Assembly (NCBI RefSeq): GCF_050942215.1
Contig: NZ_CP192056.1
Location: 4,898,001-4,962,000 of the forward strand
Reading direction: 5' to 3'
Origin: Sphaerimonospora sp050942215
GTDB lineage: Bacteria; Actinomycetota; Actinomycetes; Streptosporangiales; Streptosporangiaceae
Length of the DNA: 64,000 bases
The notes under the pieces are model-generated. The model saw only the letters and a program-made list of their open reading frames with translations. It searched no databases and was not told the origin of the DNA. The translations under genes and the position numbers were made by a program. Positions 52,076-60,770 of this stretch are shown here, in pieces (the first letter of the stretch is position 1; each line of letters starts with the position of its first letter).

Positions 52076-52978
52076 TCAGAGCACGGAAACGTGAACGTGG
52101 TCGTAGTGGTTGGCGGTGATCCCGCCGCGGTTTGACATCATCCGCCAGCCGGTGCCGGTGCGCATGTCGTAGAACTTCTGCTGCCAGATGATGTACATGA
52201 TCCCGTACTCCCTGGCGTGGTCGATGCACCACTGCGCCAGGGCGTCGCCGCGCGCCTTGCCGACCGCGTCCGGCATGCGGCCGCCGCCACTCATCATGAA
52301 GTCGCAGGCCCGCCCCTTGCCGTGGTCGCCCGCGTCGCCACCGCGCAGGCAACCGTAGCCGGACGGCATCGGGAACTCCCTCAGGATCGCGTCTCGCACG
52401 GTGATCATTCGCTGGGTGAGGCCGGTCGTGGGCCCCGGCTGCTGAAAGCCGTACCTGGCCAGCATCCGCTCGATCTCGTGCTGCCTCGACTTGAGCTCCC
52501 TGATGTGCTTCTGCAGCTTGTCGATCTCGGCGTCGGCCTTGCGCGCCGCCTTCTTCTGCTGGCTGAGCAGCGTCTTGACGCTGTTCAGCCGCTCGGTCCT
52601 CGCCCGGGACAGGTACGTCATCATCGAAATGGTGGACAGATCACCCGCGCCGCTGAATACCGACGTCCCGTCGTAGCCACCGCCCATGTAACTGGTCTGG
52701 GCCATCGCGGCCACCTCCCGCTGGGCGGCGCGCAGCCGCGCCTTGAGGGTCTTGACCTTCCTGGACGCCTTCTGGACCGCGATTTTCGCGTCGTCCAGGC
52801 TGATGATCTCTCCCCGGTACGCCTTGGCGACGGCCGCGGCCTCCCTGGTCAGAGCGCGGATCTTGGTCTGCTGGTCCGGCTCGGCCCCCGCCTCAGGGAA
52901 CCCGATGAGCACGCCCAGGCTCGCGACCGCCATCACCGCCAACCCGACCCGGCGTCTCGACCGCACGCGACCCTCCAC
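52076..52978 (-). CDS. Secreted coiled-coil protein with M15-like C-terminal domain
   Basis: 300 residues, GTG start. Signal peptide (RRRVGLAVMAVASLGVLIGFPEAGA) is followed by two coiled-coil segments (~40-100, ~125-175), then a C-terminal domain: CLRGGDAGDHGKGRACDFMMSGG, DALAQWCIDHAREYGIMYIIWQQ and YDHVHVSVL. The H-x6-D ... H-x-H pattern resembles the metal site of LAS/M15 peptidases (ARB-07466-like domain of actinomycetes). It is probably a cell-wall hydrolase or a divisome-like regulator of one. Confidence 0.82.
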   Translation of the reverse strand: MEGRVRSRRRVGLAVMAVASLGVLIGFPEAGAEPDQQTKIRALTREAAAVAKAYRGEIISLDDAKIAVQKASRKVKTLKARLRAAQREVAAMAQTSYMGGGYDGTSVFSGAGDLSTISMMTYLSRARTERLNSVKTLLSQQKKAARKADAEIDKLQKHIRELKSRQHEIERMLARYGFQQPGPTTGLTQRMITVRDAILREFPMPSGYGCLRGGDAGDHGKGRACDFMMSGGGRMPDAVGKARGDALAQWCIDHAREYGIMYIIWQQKFYDMRTGTGWRMMSNRGGITANHYDHVHVSVL

Positions 52979-53314
52979 TCAGATCCGGACCGAAACTATA
53001 GGAGACGACCCTCACCTATGCGACCGGAACAGGAGAAACTCATCCATCAATGGCAACTTATCTCACGCTTTTCCCGGGCTTGACGCGCACCTCATCGACC
53101 GGTTCGAAAACGACAGGACGCCTACCCGTGTCCTGATCACCCCCGTTCGATCGATCGCGACCGGGGAGAAGCGAGCGGCTCCCTCCCCTCGGTCCTGCTC
53201 ACCCGGACGCCCTTGCGACGGCCGCGCGGAACGTGATTCGGTCGAGGCGTGTGCGCGAGCAGGCGCGCCCCATCAGGGACCATCAGGAGGCCCCCCGATC
53301 AGGAGGCACAGGAC
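52979..53314. other. Intergenic region before the aldehyde dehydrogenase
   Basis: No gene seen. It holds the divergent promoters of the secreted protein and the dehydrogenase, plus a good AGGAGG site at 53301-53306. I cannot assign specific promoters. Confidence 0.5.
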
Positions 53315-54736
53315 ATGCTGCTGCACGACACTCTCTTCATCGGGGGCGACTGGGTGGCCCCGGCGGGCACCGGAACGATCGAGGTCGTCTCCCCGCATAC
53401 GGAAGAGGTGGTGGCCCGCGTGCCCGACGGCACGCCGGCGGACATGGACCGGGCGGTCGCCGCGGCCAGGGACGCGTTCGACAACGGGCCATGGCCCCGG
53501 ATGACCATGGCCGAGCGCGCCGCCGTGGTCGGCAGGCTGGCCGGCGTCTACGACTCCCGCCAGGGCGAGATGGCCGAGACCATCACCCTGGAGATGGGCT
53601 GTCCGATCACGTTCTCCCAGCTAGCGCAGGCCCCGCAGCCGCTCGGCATGCTGCGCTACTTCGCGGAGCTCGGCCAGACCTTCCCGGTCGAGGAAGAACG
53701 CCCCGGCCTGTTCGGGCCGGTGATCGTACGGCGCGAGCCGGCCGGTGTGGTCGCGGCGATCGTGCCGTGGAACGTCCCGCAGTTCGTCATCATGTCCAAG
53801 CTCGCTCCCGCGCTCGTCGCGGGCTGCACCGTCGTGATCAAGCCGGCTCCCGAGACGCCGCTCGACTCCTATCTGCTCGCCGAGATGATCCGGGAAGCGG
53901 GGGTCCCGGCCGGCGTCGTCAACATCGTCGCCGCCGGCCGCCAGACCGGCGAGCACCTGGTCTCCCACCCGGGCGTCGACAAGGTCGCGTTCACCGGCTC
54001 CACGGCGGCGGGCCGCCGCATCGCGGGGATCTGCGGAGAGCGGCTCAAGCGGTGCACGCTCGAACTGGGCGGCAAGTCGGCCGCCATCATCCTGGACGAC
54101 TGCGATCTGCCGTCCGCGATGGGCTTCCTGTCCATGGCCTCGCTGCTCAACAACGGCCAGGCGTGTGTCGCCCAGACCCGCATCCTCGCCTCACGGCAGC
54201 GGTACGACGAGGTGGTCCAGGCGATCGCCGACATGGTGGCGGGCCAGCGGGTCGGCGATCCCCGCGACCCCGCCACCGGGATCGGCCCGCTGGTGGCCGA
54301 GCGGCAGCGGGAGCGCGTCGAAGGCTACATCAGGGCCGGGATCGAGGAGGGCGCCAAGCCGGTCGTCGGCGGGCTCGACCGGCCGTTCGACCGGGGCTGG
54401 TACGTCGCGCCGACCGTGTTCGCCGACGCCACCAACGACATGCGCATCGCCAGAGAGGAGATCTTCGGTCCGGTCCTGACCGTGATCCCCTACCAGGACG
54501 AGGCCGACGCGATCCGGATCGCCAACGACAGCGACTACGGCCTGTCCGGCTCGGTGTGGACGGCCGACCCCGAGCACGGCGTGGCGGTCGCCCGCCAGGT
54601 CCGAACCGGGACCTACGGGGTCAAGATGAACACCATGGATCCGAACGCGCCCTTCGGAGGCTTCAAGGACAGCGGGATCGGCCGCGAGGGACTGTCCGCC
54701 TACCTGGAGCACAAGTCCATCGCCCGCCTCGGCTGA
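53315..54736 (+). CDS. Aldehyde dehydrogenase (NAD(P)-dependent)
   Basis: 473 residues. Motifs in order: PWNVPQFVIMSKLAPALVAG (oxyanion Asn), IKPAPETPLDSYLLAE, FTGSTAAGRRIAG (NAD-binding), LELGGKSAAIILDD (general-base Glu) and NNGQACVAQTRIL, where Cys is the nucleophile (~292). ALDHs of this subgroup oxidise a range of aldehydes to acids. The ATG at 53315 is 8 bases after AGGAGG; upstream in-frame sequence is not conserved-looking. Followed by two strong hairpins. Confidence 0.93.
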   Translation: MLLHDTLFIGGDWVAPAGTGTIEVVSPHTEEVVARVPDGTPADMDRAVAAARDAFDNGPWPRMTMAERAAVVGRLAGVYDSRQGEMAETITLEMGCPITFSQLAQAPQPLGMLRYFAELGQTFPVEEERPGLFGPVIVRREPAGVVAAIVPWNVPQFVIMSKLAPALVAGCTVVIKPAPETPLDSYLLAEMIREAGVPAGVVNIVAAGRQTGEHLVSHPGVDKVAFTGSTAAGRRIAGICGERLKRCTLELGGKSAAIILDDCDLPSAMGFLSMASLLNNGQACVAQTRILASRQRYDEVVQAIADMVAGQRVGDPRDPATGIGPLVAERQRERVEGYIRAGIEEGAKPVVGGLDRPFDRGWYVAPTVFADATNDMRIAREEIFGPVLTVIPYQDEADAIRIANDSDYGLSGSVWTADPEHGVAVARQVRTGTYGVKMNTMDPNAPFGGFKDSGIGREGLSAYLEHKSIARLG

Positions 54737-54762
54737 GGCGTCGCTCAGGTTGTGAACCTCCT

Positions 54763-54798
54763 GGTCCCGTACGGCGAGGCGGCGAGCCGTACGGGACC
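54763..54798 (+). terminator. Terminator after the aldehyde dehydrogenase gene
   Basis: A perfect 13-bp stem GGTCCCGTACGGC / GCCGTACGGGACC with a 10-nt loop begins 26 bp after the stop codon. Confidence 0.75.
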
Positions 54799-54834
54799 GG
54801 AGCCCCGCCCAGCGCGCCCCCGCGACGCTGGGCC

Positions 54835-54863
54835 CACACCGTTCGACTCGGCTGAACGGTGTG
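54835..54863. terminator. Second hairpin of the convergent gap
   Basis: A perfect 10-bp stem CACACCGTTC / GAACGGTGTG with a 9-nt loop. It lies between the convergent aldehyde dehydrogenase and hydrolase genes and may serve the opposite strand. Confidence 0.6.
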
Positions 54864-54929
54864 CGCCGATCCCCTTATCGGCGGTGCGAAACCCCTCATG
54901 GGGTTGCCCACATTCCTAATAGACGAGCA

Positions 54930-55697
54930 TTAACCGGAAATAGTTCGCGCGATCCACCCGGCAATCTTCCGGATCAGTTCCGGGGTGGCCGCCGCCTCGG
55001 CATGGCCGTACCCCGGCTCGACCCACAGCTCCCTGGGCTCCTTGGCGTTGTCGTAGAGCCGGTAGGCGTGCTCGAGGGGGAAGAACGGGTCCGCGTCGCC
55101 GTGCACGACCAGCAGCGGTGTCGGTGAGATCAGCGACACGGCCTCGTACGGCGGGAGCGGGATGGGATCCCAGCCTCCGGTGGCGATCCTCGTCCGCTTG
55201 ACCGCTCGGGCCGCCAGCCGCCCATGCCAGTGCTCGATCACCCAGTGGACCTGACGCATCGGCCGGGTGCCCCGGTAGTACCACCAGCCGGGGCCGCTGA
55301 CCGACACGACGGCGTCCACGCCGGGATGCAGCGCGGCCTGCCGTACGGCCACCGCGGCGCCCATCGAGAAGCCGACGGTGGCGACGCGCCGATAGCCGAT
55401 CGAGCGGGCGTGCTTAACCGCGGCGTCGAGGTCGAGGACCTCGAGATCGCCGACGGTGGACCGGCCGGATGAACGGCCGTGTCCCCGGAAGTCGAACGCC
55501 ACGACCCCGCCGAAGCGGGACAGGACGTGCGCGATGCGCCGGGTGGGGCGTTCCCGCCAGGAGCCGGTGAAGCCGTGGGCGACCACGATGCCGAGATCGA
55601 GCGAACCGTTCGGCGTGTGCGCCGCGTCGAGGCGCACGCCGTCCGCCGTGCGCAGCATCGCCCCGAAGGCAGGAGCCAGACCCATGGTCATGACCAT
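54930..55697 (-). CDS. Alpha/beta hydrolase (monoacylglycerol lipase/BAAT-like)
   Basis: 255 residues from the ATG at 55697; the frame reaches 55787. The fold shows LGIVVAHGFTGSWRERPT (oxyanion hole), GVVAFDFRGHGRSSG, the nucleophile ATVGFSMGAAVAVRQA (Ser in GFSMG), VVHGDADPFFP (Asp) and PGYGHAEAAATPE (His). A tail of WI repeats (KIAGWIARTI) ends it. It probably hydrolyses a small ester. Upstream, divergently, is typA. Confidence 0.87.
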   Translation of the reverse strand: MVMTMGLAPAFGAMLRTADGVRLDAAHTPNGSLDLGIVVAHGFTGSWRERPTRRIAHVLSRFGGVVAFDFRGHGRSSGRSTVGDLEVLDLDAAVKHARSIGYRRVATVGFSMGAAVAVRQAALHPGVDAVVSVSGPGWWYYRGTRPMRQVHWVIEHWHGRLAARAVKRTRIATGGWDPIPLPPYEAVSLISPTPLLVVHGDADPFFPLEHAYRLYDNAKEPRELWVEPGYGHAEAAATPELIRKIAGWIARTISG

Positions 55698-55905
55698 ATT
55701 CGCGCCCGCGCACCGCGCTGGAAGGCACCCACCGGACTCCCGTCCTGCGCTTCCTGGCCCCGTCCTGTGCTTCCTGGTTCGGCGCATCCCGAGGGATCAA
55801 CTAAAATCGGTAAGCCGTGCCTGTTTTCGCGGCCACAGCGTGTCTCGCCCGCAGTTGAGTGGAGACGCGGACGGACACCCCGACGAACCCAGAGTGAGAC
55901 TCGAC

Positions 55906-57762
55906 ATGCCTTTGCAGAGCCGCGACGACCTTCGGAACATCGCGATCATCGCGCACGTCGACCACGGCAAGACCACGATGGTGGACGCCATGCTGTGGCA
56001 GTCCGGGGCGTTCCGCGCCAACCAGGACGTCGACGAGCGGGTGATGGACTCCGGCGACCTGGAACGCGAGAAGGGCATCACCATTCTCGCCAAGAACACG
56101 GCCGTCAGGCACGGCGGGATGACGCTGAACATCATCGACACCCCGGGTCACGCCGACTTCGGCGGCGAGGTCGAACGCGGCCTGTCCATGGTCGACGGCG
56201 TCGTCCTGCTGGTGGACGCCTCCGAGGGTCCGCTTCCGCAGACCCGGTTCGTGCTGCGCAAGGCCCTGGCCGCCAAGCTGCCGGTGATCCTGTGCATCAA
56301 CAAGGTGGACCGGCCGGACGCCAGGATCGCCGAGGTCGTCGACGAAGTGTACGAGCTGTTCCTCGACCTCGACGCGACCGAGGACCAGATCGACTTCCCG
56401 ATCGTGTACGCCTCCGCCAAGGCCGGGCGTGCCTCGCTGAACCGGCCGCAGGACGGCGGAATGCCGGACTCCCCGGATCTGGAGCCGCTGTTCGAGACGA
56501 TCGCGACGACCATCCCGGCGCCGGTCTACGATCCGACCGCGCCGCTGCAGGCGCACGTCACCAACCTGGACGCCTCCAGCTATCTCGGCCGGATCGCGCT
56601 CTGCCGCGTCCGTCAGGGCACGATCAAGAAGGGCCAGCAGGTGGCCTGGTGCCGTACCGACGGCACGGTCCAGCGGGTGAAGATCTCCGAGCTGCTCATG
56701 ACCGAGGCGCTGGAGCGCAAGCCGGCGGCGGAGGCCGGGCCCGGCGACATCATCGCCATCGCGGGCATCCCGGAGATCATGATCGGTGAGACGCTCGCCG
56801 ACCCCGACGACCCCCGCCCGCTGCCGCTGATCACCGTGGACGAGCCGGCGATCTCCATGACCATCGGGACCAACACCAGCCCGCTCGTCGGGAAGGTGAA
56901 GGGTTCGAAGGTCACCGCGCGCCTCGTGAAGGACCGCCTCGACAAGGAACTCGTCGGCAACGTGTCGCTGCGCGTGCTGTCGACCGGCAGCCCGGACGCG
57001 TGGGAGGTCCAGGGCCGCGGCGAGCTGGCCCTGGCCATTCTCGTCGAGCAGATGCGGCGGGAGGGCTACGAGCTGACCGTCGGCAAGCCGCGGGTCGTCA
57101 CCAAGACGATCGACGGAAAGGTGCACGAGCCGGTCGAGCGGCTCACCGTCGACTGCCCGGAGGACTACCTGGGCGCGGTGACCCAGCTCCTCGCGCAGCG
57201 CAAGGGCCGCATGGAGCACATGACCAACCACGGCACCGGCTGGATCCGGATGGAGTTCCTGGTCCCGGCCCGCGGTCTGATCGGTTTCCGTACGGAGTTC
57301 CTCACCGAGACCCGGGGCACCGGCCTGGTGCACCACGTGTTCGAGGGCTACGAGCCGTGGTTCGGCGAGCTTCGCACCCGCAACAACGGCTCGCTGGTGG
57401 CCGACCGGTCCGGGCAGGTGACCGCGTTCGCGATGATGAACCTGCAGGAGCGCGGCACGCTGTTCGTCTCCCCCGGCACCGAGGTCTACGAGGGCATGAT
57501 CATCGGTGAGAACGCACGCTCCGACGACATGGACGTGAACATCACCAAGGAGAAGAAGCTCACGAACATGCGCTCGTCCACGGCCGAGGAGACGGAGAAG
57601 CTGGTCCCGCCGCGCGTCCTGTCCCTGGAGCAGGCGCTGGAGTTCATCCGCGACGACGAGTGCGTGGAGATCACTCCGGCGACCGTGCGCATTCGCAAGA
57701 CCGTGCTCGACTCGGCCAGCCGGGGCCGGGCCGCGGCCCGCGCCAAGCGCGCGGGCGGCTGA
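55906..57762 (+). CDS. typA: Ribosome-associated GTPase TypA/BipA
   Basis: 618 residues, normal length. G motifs: IAHVDHGKTTMVDAML (G1), REKGITI (G2), IDTPGHADFGGEVERGL (G3), NKVDRPDA (G4) and YASAKAG (G5). EF-G-like domains III and V and a C-terminal domain with RNNGSLVADRSGQVTAFAMMNLQERG follow. BipA binds the 70S/50S ribosome and aids growth at low temperature and under stress. The ATG at 55906 is used. Confidence 0.96.
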   Translation: MPLQSRDDLRNIAIIAHVDHGKTTMVDAMLWQSGAFRANQDVDERVMDSGDLEREKGITILAKNTAVRHGGMTLNIIDTPGHADFGGEVERGLSMVDGVVLLVDASEGPLPQTRFVLRKALAAKLPVILCINKVDRPDARIAEVVDEVYELFLDLDATEDQIDFPIVYASAKAGRASLNRPQDGGMPDSPDLEPLFETIATTIPAPVYDPTAPLQAHVTNLDASSYLGRIALCRVRQGTIKKGQQVAWCRTDGTVQRVKISELLMTEALERKPAAEAGPGDIIAIAGIPEIMIGETLADPDDPRPLPLITVDEPAISMTIGTNTSPLVGKVKGSKVTARLVKDRLDKELVGNVSLRVLSTGSPDAWEVQGRGELALAILVEQMRREGYELTVGKPRVVTKTIDGKVHEPVERLTVDCPEDYLGAVTQLLAQRKGRMEHMTNHGTGWIRMEFLVPARGLIGFRTEFLTETRGTGLVHHVFEGYEPWFGELRTRNNGSLVADRSGQVTAFAMMNLQERGTLFVSPGTEVYEGMIIGENARSDDMDVNITKEKKLTNMRSSTAEETEKLVPPRVLSLEQALEFIRDDECVEITPATVRIRKTVLDSASRGRAAARAKRAGG

Positions 57763-57901
57763 GCGGGGCGAACCCCGAGGGCTCCTTCTCGTACGGCAAG
57801 GCCGGGGCAAACGGCCTCCCATGATCGGCGTTTCCCGGTCCCGGGGTGGCGCGGCCGGTGCTCTCCTGTGCGCAGAGAGAACGCATCCGGAGGAGCCTTT
57901 C

Positions 57902-58570
57902 ATGCTCGGTAAGACCCATATCACCTCGGCCGTCAGCGCCCTCCTCGTCACCGGTGCCCTCGGTATCACGGGCACGATCGGTGTCGCCGGTGCCGGAGCG
58001 GGTGCCGCGAACGCGGCGGCAGGCGCCGTACCGGCCGCCGATGCGGCGAGCCGTGGGCCCGACTCGGCGGTCGCCCTGATCAAGGATGTGCACGGAAAGG
58101 TGCTCGGCACCTTCCAGATCGAGCGCTACGACCGCAAGAAGCTATGGGTGACGGTCAACGCCCGGGGGCTGACCCCGGGGTTCCATGGCATGCACATTCA
58201 CACGACCGGAGTGTGCGACCCCGAGTCCGTCGACAAGGCCACCGGGAGCCCGTTCGCCAGCGCGGGCGAGCACCTCGACGTCGGTCCCAAAAAGCACGAC
58301 TCCATGGCGGGTGACCTCCCCTCACTGCTGGCCACCGCCGACGGCACCGCGATGGCGTCCTTCGTCACGGACCGGTTCAAGCTGAACCAGCTCGCCGACA
58401 AGGACGGCAGCTCGGTCGTCATCCACGAGCTGCCCGACAACCACGCGCACATCCCCGACCGGTACAGCCACCCGAAGGACTCCACCGGCACCACCGGACC
58501 GGACGCCACCACGCTCAAGACCGGCGACGCCGGCCGCCGCATCGGCTGCGGCGTGTTCGACTACGCCTGA
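57902..58570 (+). CDS. sodC: Secreted Cu/Zn superoxide dismutase
   Basis: 222 residues with a signal peptide (SAVSALLVTGALGITGTIGVAG) ending near the Ala-rich stretch. Copper and zinc ligands: HGMHIHTTG (two His), AGEHLD and KKHDSMAGDLPSL (His, His, Asp), VVIHELPDNHAHIPDRY (further His). Two Cys (VCDP, GCGVF) could form the conserved disulfide. It dismutates superoxide outside the membrane. GGAGG precedes the ATG. Confidence 0.93.
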   Translation: MLGKTHITSAVSALLVTGALGITGTIGVAGAGAGAANAAAGAVPAADAASRGPDSAVALIKDVHGKVLGTFQIERYDRKKLWVTVNARGLTPGFHGMHIHTTGVCDPESVDKATGSPFASAGEHLDVGPKKHDSMAGDLPSLLATADGTAMASFVTDRFKLNQLADKDGSSVVIHELPDNHAHIPDRYSHPKDSTGTTGPDATTLKTGDAGRRIGCGVFDYA

Positions 58571-58874
58571 GTTCACCGCCCCCTCACGGGTACGGCTCCG
58601 CCATAGGACAGCCGTACCCGCTCCTTCCACGCCTTGCGATGCACCTCCGCTATTCAGCGTTAAAATCCAGGCGAGATCGTGGAAATGAAGAAGATGCCTG
58701 CACGAACAAAATGCACGCCGGCTCTTACAAATCCGAATCGAATTTCTCCACCCATCGCCAACCATCGCCCCGCATGCGCAACATCCTCAATCCCTCCCGA
58801 ATACAGGAAGACATCGCATGATCGTCAATTCGAATCGGCCCTTCTTCCCCGAGCGGAGGGCCACTGAGCTGTTC
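58571..58874. other. Intergenic region after sodC
   Basis: Contains the sodC terminator (58587-58620) and then AT-richer DNA with no gene seen, up to the transposase at 58875. Confidence 0.5.
58587..58620 (+). terminator. sodC terminator hairpin
   Basis: A perfect 11-bp stem CGGGTACGGCT / AGCCGTACCCG with a 12-nt loop, 17 bp after the stop codon. Confidence 0.75.
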
Positions 58875-59771
58875 TCAGTAACTGAAGATCACGTTGTGTG
58901 ATGGCGACATGGTCCAGTCATGCTCGTGATGAAGCAGGACGAGCGCTGCCTGGATGATTTTCCCGATGCGCCAGGGATCGAGGCTGACCCGGCGCAGAGC
59001 CTTGAAGGTGACCGTGAGTAGAGCATTCGCGCGTTCGCCGACGCCGCGCAGGCCGCGCAGCAGCTTGTTGTAGGTGTGCTGGTCATCGCTGAGCCGGCGC
59101 TGGTGGCGCTTCTTCTTAAGCGGGACGCGGACGACGTCGGCGGCGCCTTCATAGCCCAGATCGGCCAGGGCCGGCAGGTCGGTGCGGATGGCAGCAAGGG
59201 CGGTGATGATGCCGTGCCGGCGGGCGCAGGTCATGTCGTGCTCGCGGCCGGGGCGGACCTCAGAGACCCACAGCAGCCAGCCGTCCGGGGCGGAGATGAC
59301 CTGCACGTTGCCGCCGTGGTGCTTGTGTTTTCCGGACCACCACAGGTCGGCGCCGTTGGGACCGGGGGCGGCGACGCGGTCGGTGGCGATGACGATGCCG
59401 TCGAGGTTGACGTGCGTCAAACCCGCACGCGCGGCCGTGTCCAAGACGGTGTTCAGGTCGGGAGCGTGGGCGGCCAGAAGGTCGATGCCCTCATGGAGGT
59501 AGCGGTAGACGGTCTTACGGCCGATGCCGTGATCGATCGCCAGTTGCATGACCCTGGTGCCGTCCAGGAACCAGCGCAGGATGAGAACGGCCTGGGCATG
59601 GCAGCCGAGTGCGCGGCGGCCGCGGCGGGTACCTCTGCGGCGGCGCTCGGCATGAAGCAGGGCGGCCAGGAACAGCACGGTCTCCCGGCGCACCTGGAGG
59701 GTCGCCGAGTATGTGACACTGGTGGGCACGTGAAGCCTCTGATTATGAAGTTGATCTCTAGACAAGACCAC
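58875..59771 (-). CDS. IS5 family (DDE_Tnp_4/HARBI1-like) transposase
   Basis: 298 residues from a GTG start. The N-terminal part has a helix-turn-helix (RVMQLAIDHGIGRKTVYRYLHEG). The DDE domain has HVNLDGIVIATDRVA (first Asp), WWSGKHKHHGGNVQVISAPDGWLLWVS, LPALADLGYEGA (second Asp) and GVGERANALLTVTFKALRR (Glu). The GKHKHHGGNVQ motif is typical of IS5-group ISL2/IS112 transposases. I could not find convincing terminal repeats, so the element ends are not placed. Confidence 0.87.
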   Translation of the reverse strand: MVLSRDQLHNQRLHVPTSVTYSATLQVRRETVLFLAALLHAERRRRGTRRGRRALGCHAQAVLILRWFLDGTRVMQLAIDHGIGRKTVYRYLHEGIDLLAAHAPDLNTVLDTAARAGLTHVNLDGIVIATDRVAAPGPNGADLWWSGKHKHHGGNVQVISAPDGWLLWVSEVRPGREHDMTCARRHGIITALAAIRTDLPALADLGYEGAADVVRVPLKKKRHQRRLSDDQHTYNKLLRGLRGVGERANALLTVTFKALRRVSLDPWRIGKIIQAALVLLHHEHDWTMSPSHNVIFSY

Positions 59772-60360
59772 TTCTAGCAGGGGCTTTACGCTTTCCGATC
59801 ACTGGGGCGCGGCATGTCCAGGCATGCCCCGCTATGCCTCGCCATGAAGCTGCATGACCCGGCTGGCGTCGGCACTACACAGAGCGACCAATCGTTACAG
59901 ACAACGGCTCACTGATAACAAAAGTCCAGAAACCTTCTCCAGCACACAACCTTTCCCCATCGGATTTAAGGATTGCGTTAAGACCGCATCACGCCAGCCC
60001 ATACATCACTTCCTCAACGTTCATTACATCCCCCTGACTGCGAAACCGTGCCGACCCACGCGCCGCGATATTCCCTTTTTGACTGACCAGTCTCGACTTT
60101 CGCTCTTCTTCTTGTTAGCCGTGGACACATCCGGACTACCGGTATACGGCCCACCTTTGTATATCCGGCCCCGAATCCGCCGCATCCGCCGCATGCGGAG
60201 CGGACATCACCGTTCAGGTCGGATTCGTCACCCGCATCAATGCGTTTCCGAGGCCGCCGGACTGCTTGCCCGCCTTACGCCTACTTCTGTTGGCCGACCC
60301 TGGCGACGGCGGGCATAGTAGACCTCGACACGACCGCGTCCCCCCAACCGACGCTAAATA
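59772..60360. other. Low-GC intergenic region between transposase and RHS immunity gene
   Basis: No credible gene. Lower GC than the rest of the window and several weak open frames. It may be a scar of mobile-element activity. Confidence 0.5.
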
Positions 60361-60750
60361 TCAGTCATTATCCAAGGTCGACATGTCAAGGCCAGGTATG
60401 GCGGCGAGTCCAGCGAGTGCTCGGCGTGCCATTCTTCGAACGTTGGCCCAAACAGCATGATTACGTAGGGCGTCACTCGTCCATATCATCGCATTCTCAG
60501 CGCCACTGACATCGTCCAATAGGCGATCTATCTGAAAGATTTGCGCCTTTAGGGATGGGGCCACAAGGTTTGCCTCAGTGGCGGCCCATAGGGTACTTAT
60601 CGACCACTCTAGATCTAGAGCTAGCTCGTCTACTGGGAGCCGCCTATCCTCTAGCCAAGCAATTTGTTTGGCCGCCGGCCAAGCCAGTCGGTGGAGGGAT
60701 GCAGCGATTCTCCTCAACGAGTCAATCGGATCAACTGAAACATCATTCAT
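60361..60750 (-). CDS. Candidate immunity protein of the second RHS toxin
   Basis: 129 residues from the ATG at 60750 (TTG and GTG starts lie up to four codons upstream). Rich in Trp and helix: SLRRIAASLHRLAWPAAKQIAW, LEWSISTLWAATEANLVAPSL, NAMIWTSDALRNHAVW, VRRMARRALAGLAA. No known family recognised. It starts 20 bp after the stop of the RHS toxin gene, as immunity genes do, and is less GC-rich than average. Confidence 0.65.
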   Translation of the reverse strand: MNDVSVDPIDSLRRIAASLHRLAWPAAKQIAWLEDRRLPVDELALDLEWSISTLWAATEANLVAPSLKAQIFQIDRLLDDVSGAENAMIWTSDALRNHAVWANVRRMARRALAGLAAIPGLDMSTLDND

Positions 60751-60770
60751 AAGCGTCACCAATCAAGAAG

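Noticed and set aside
55801..58110. Long antisense frame opposite typA
   Set aside because: Compositional shadow of a conserved GTPase gene.
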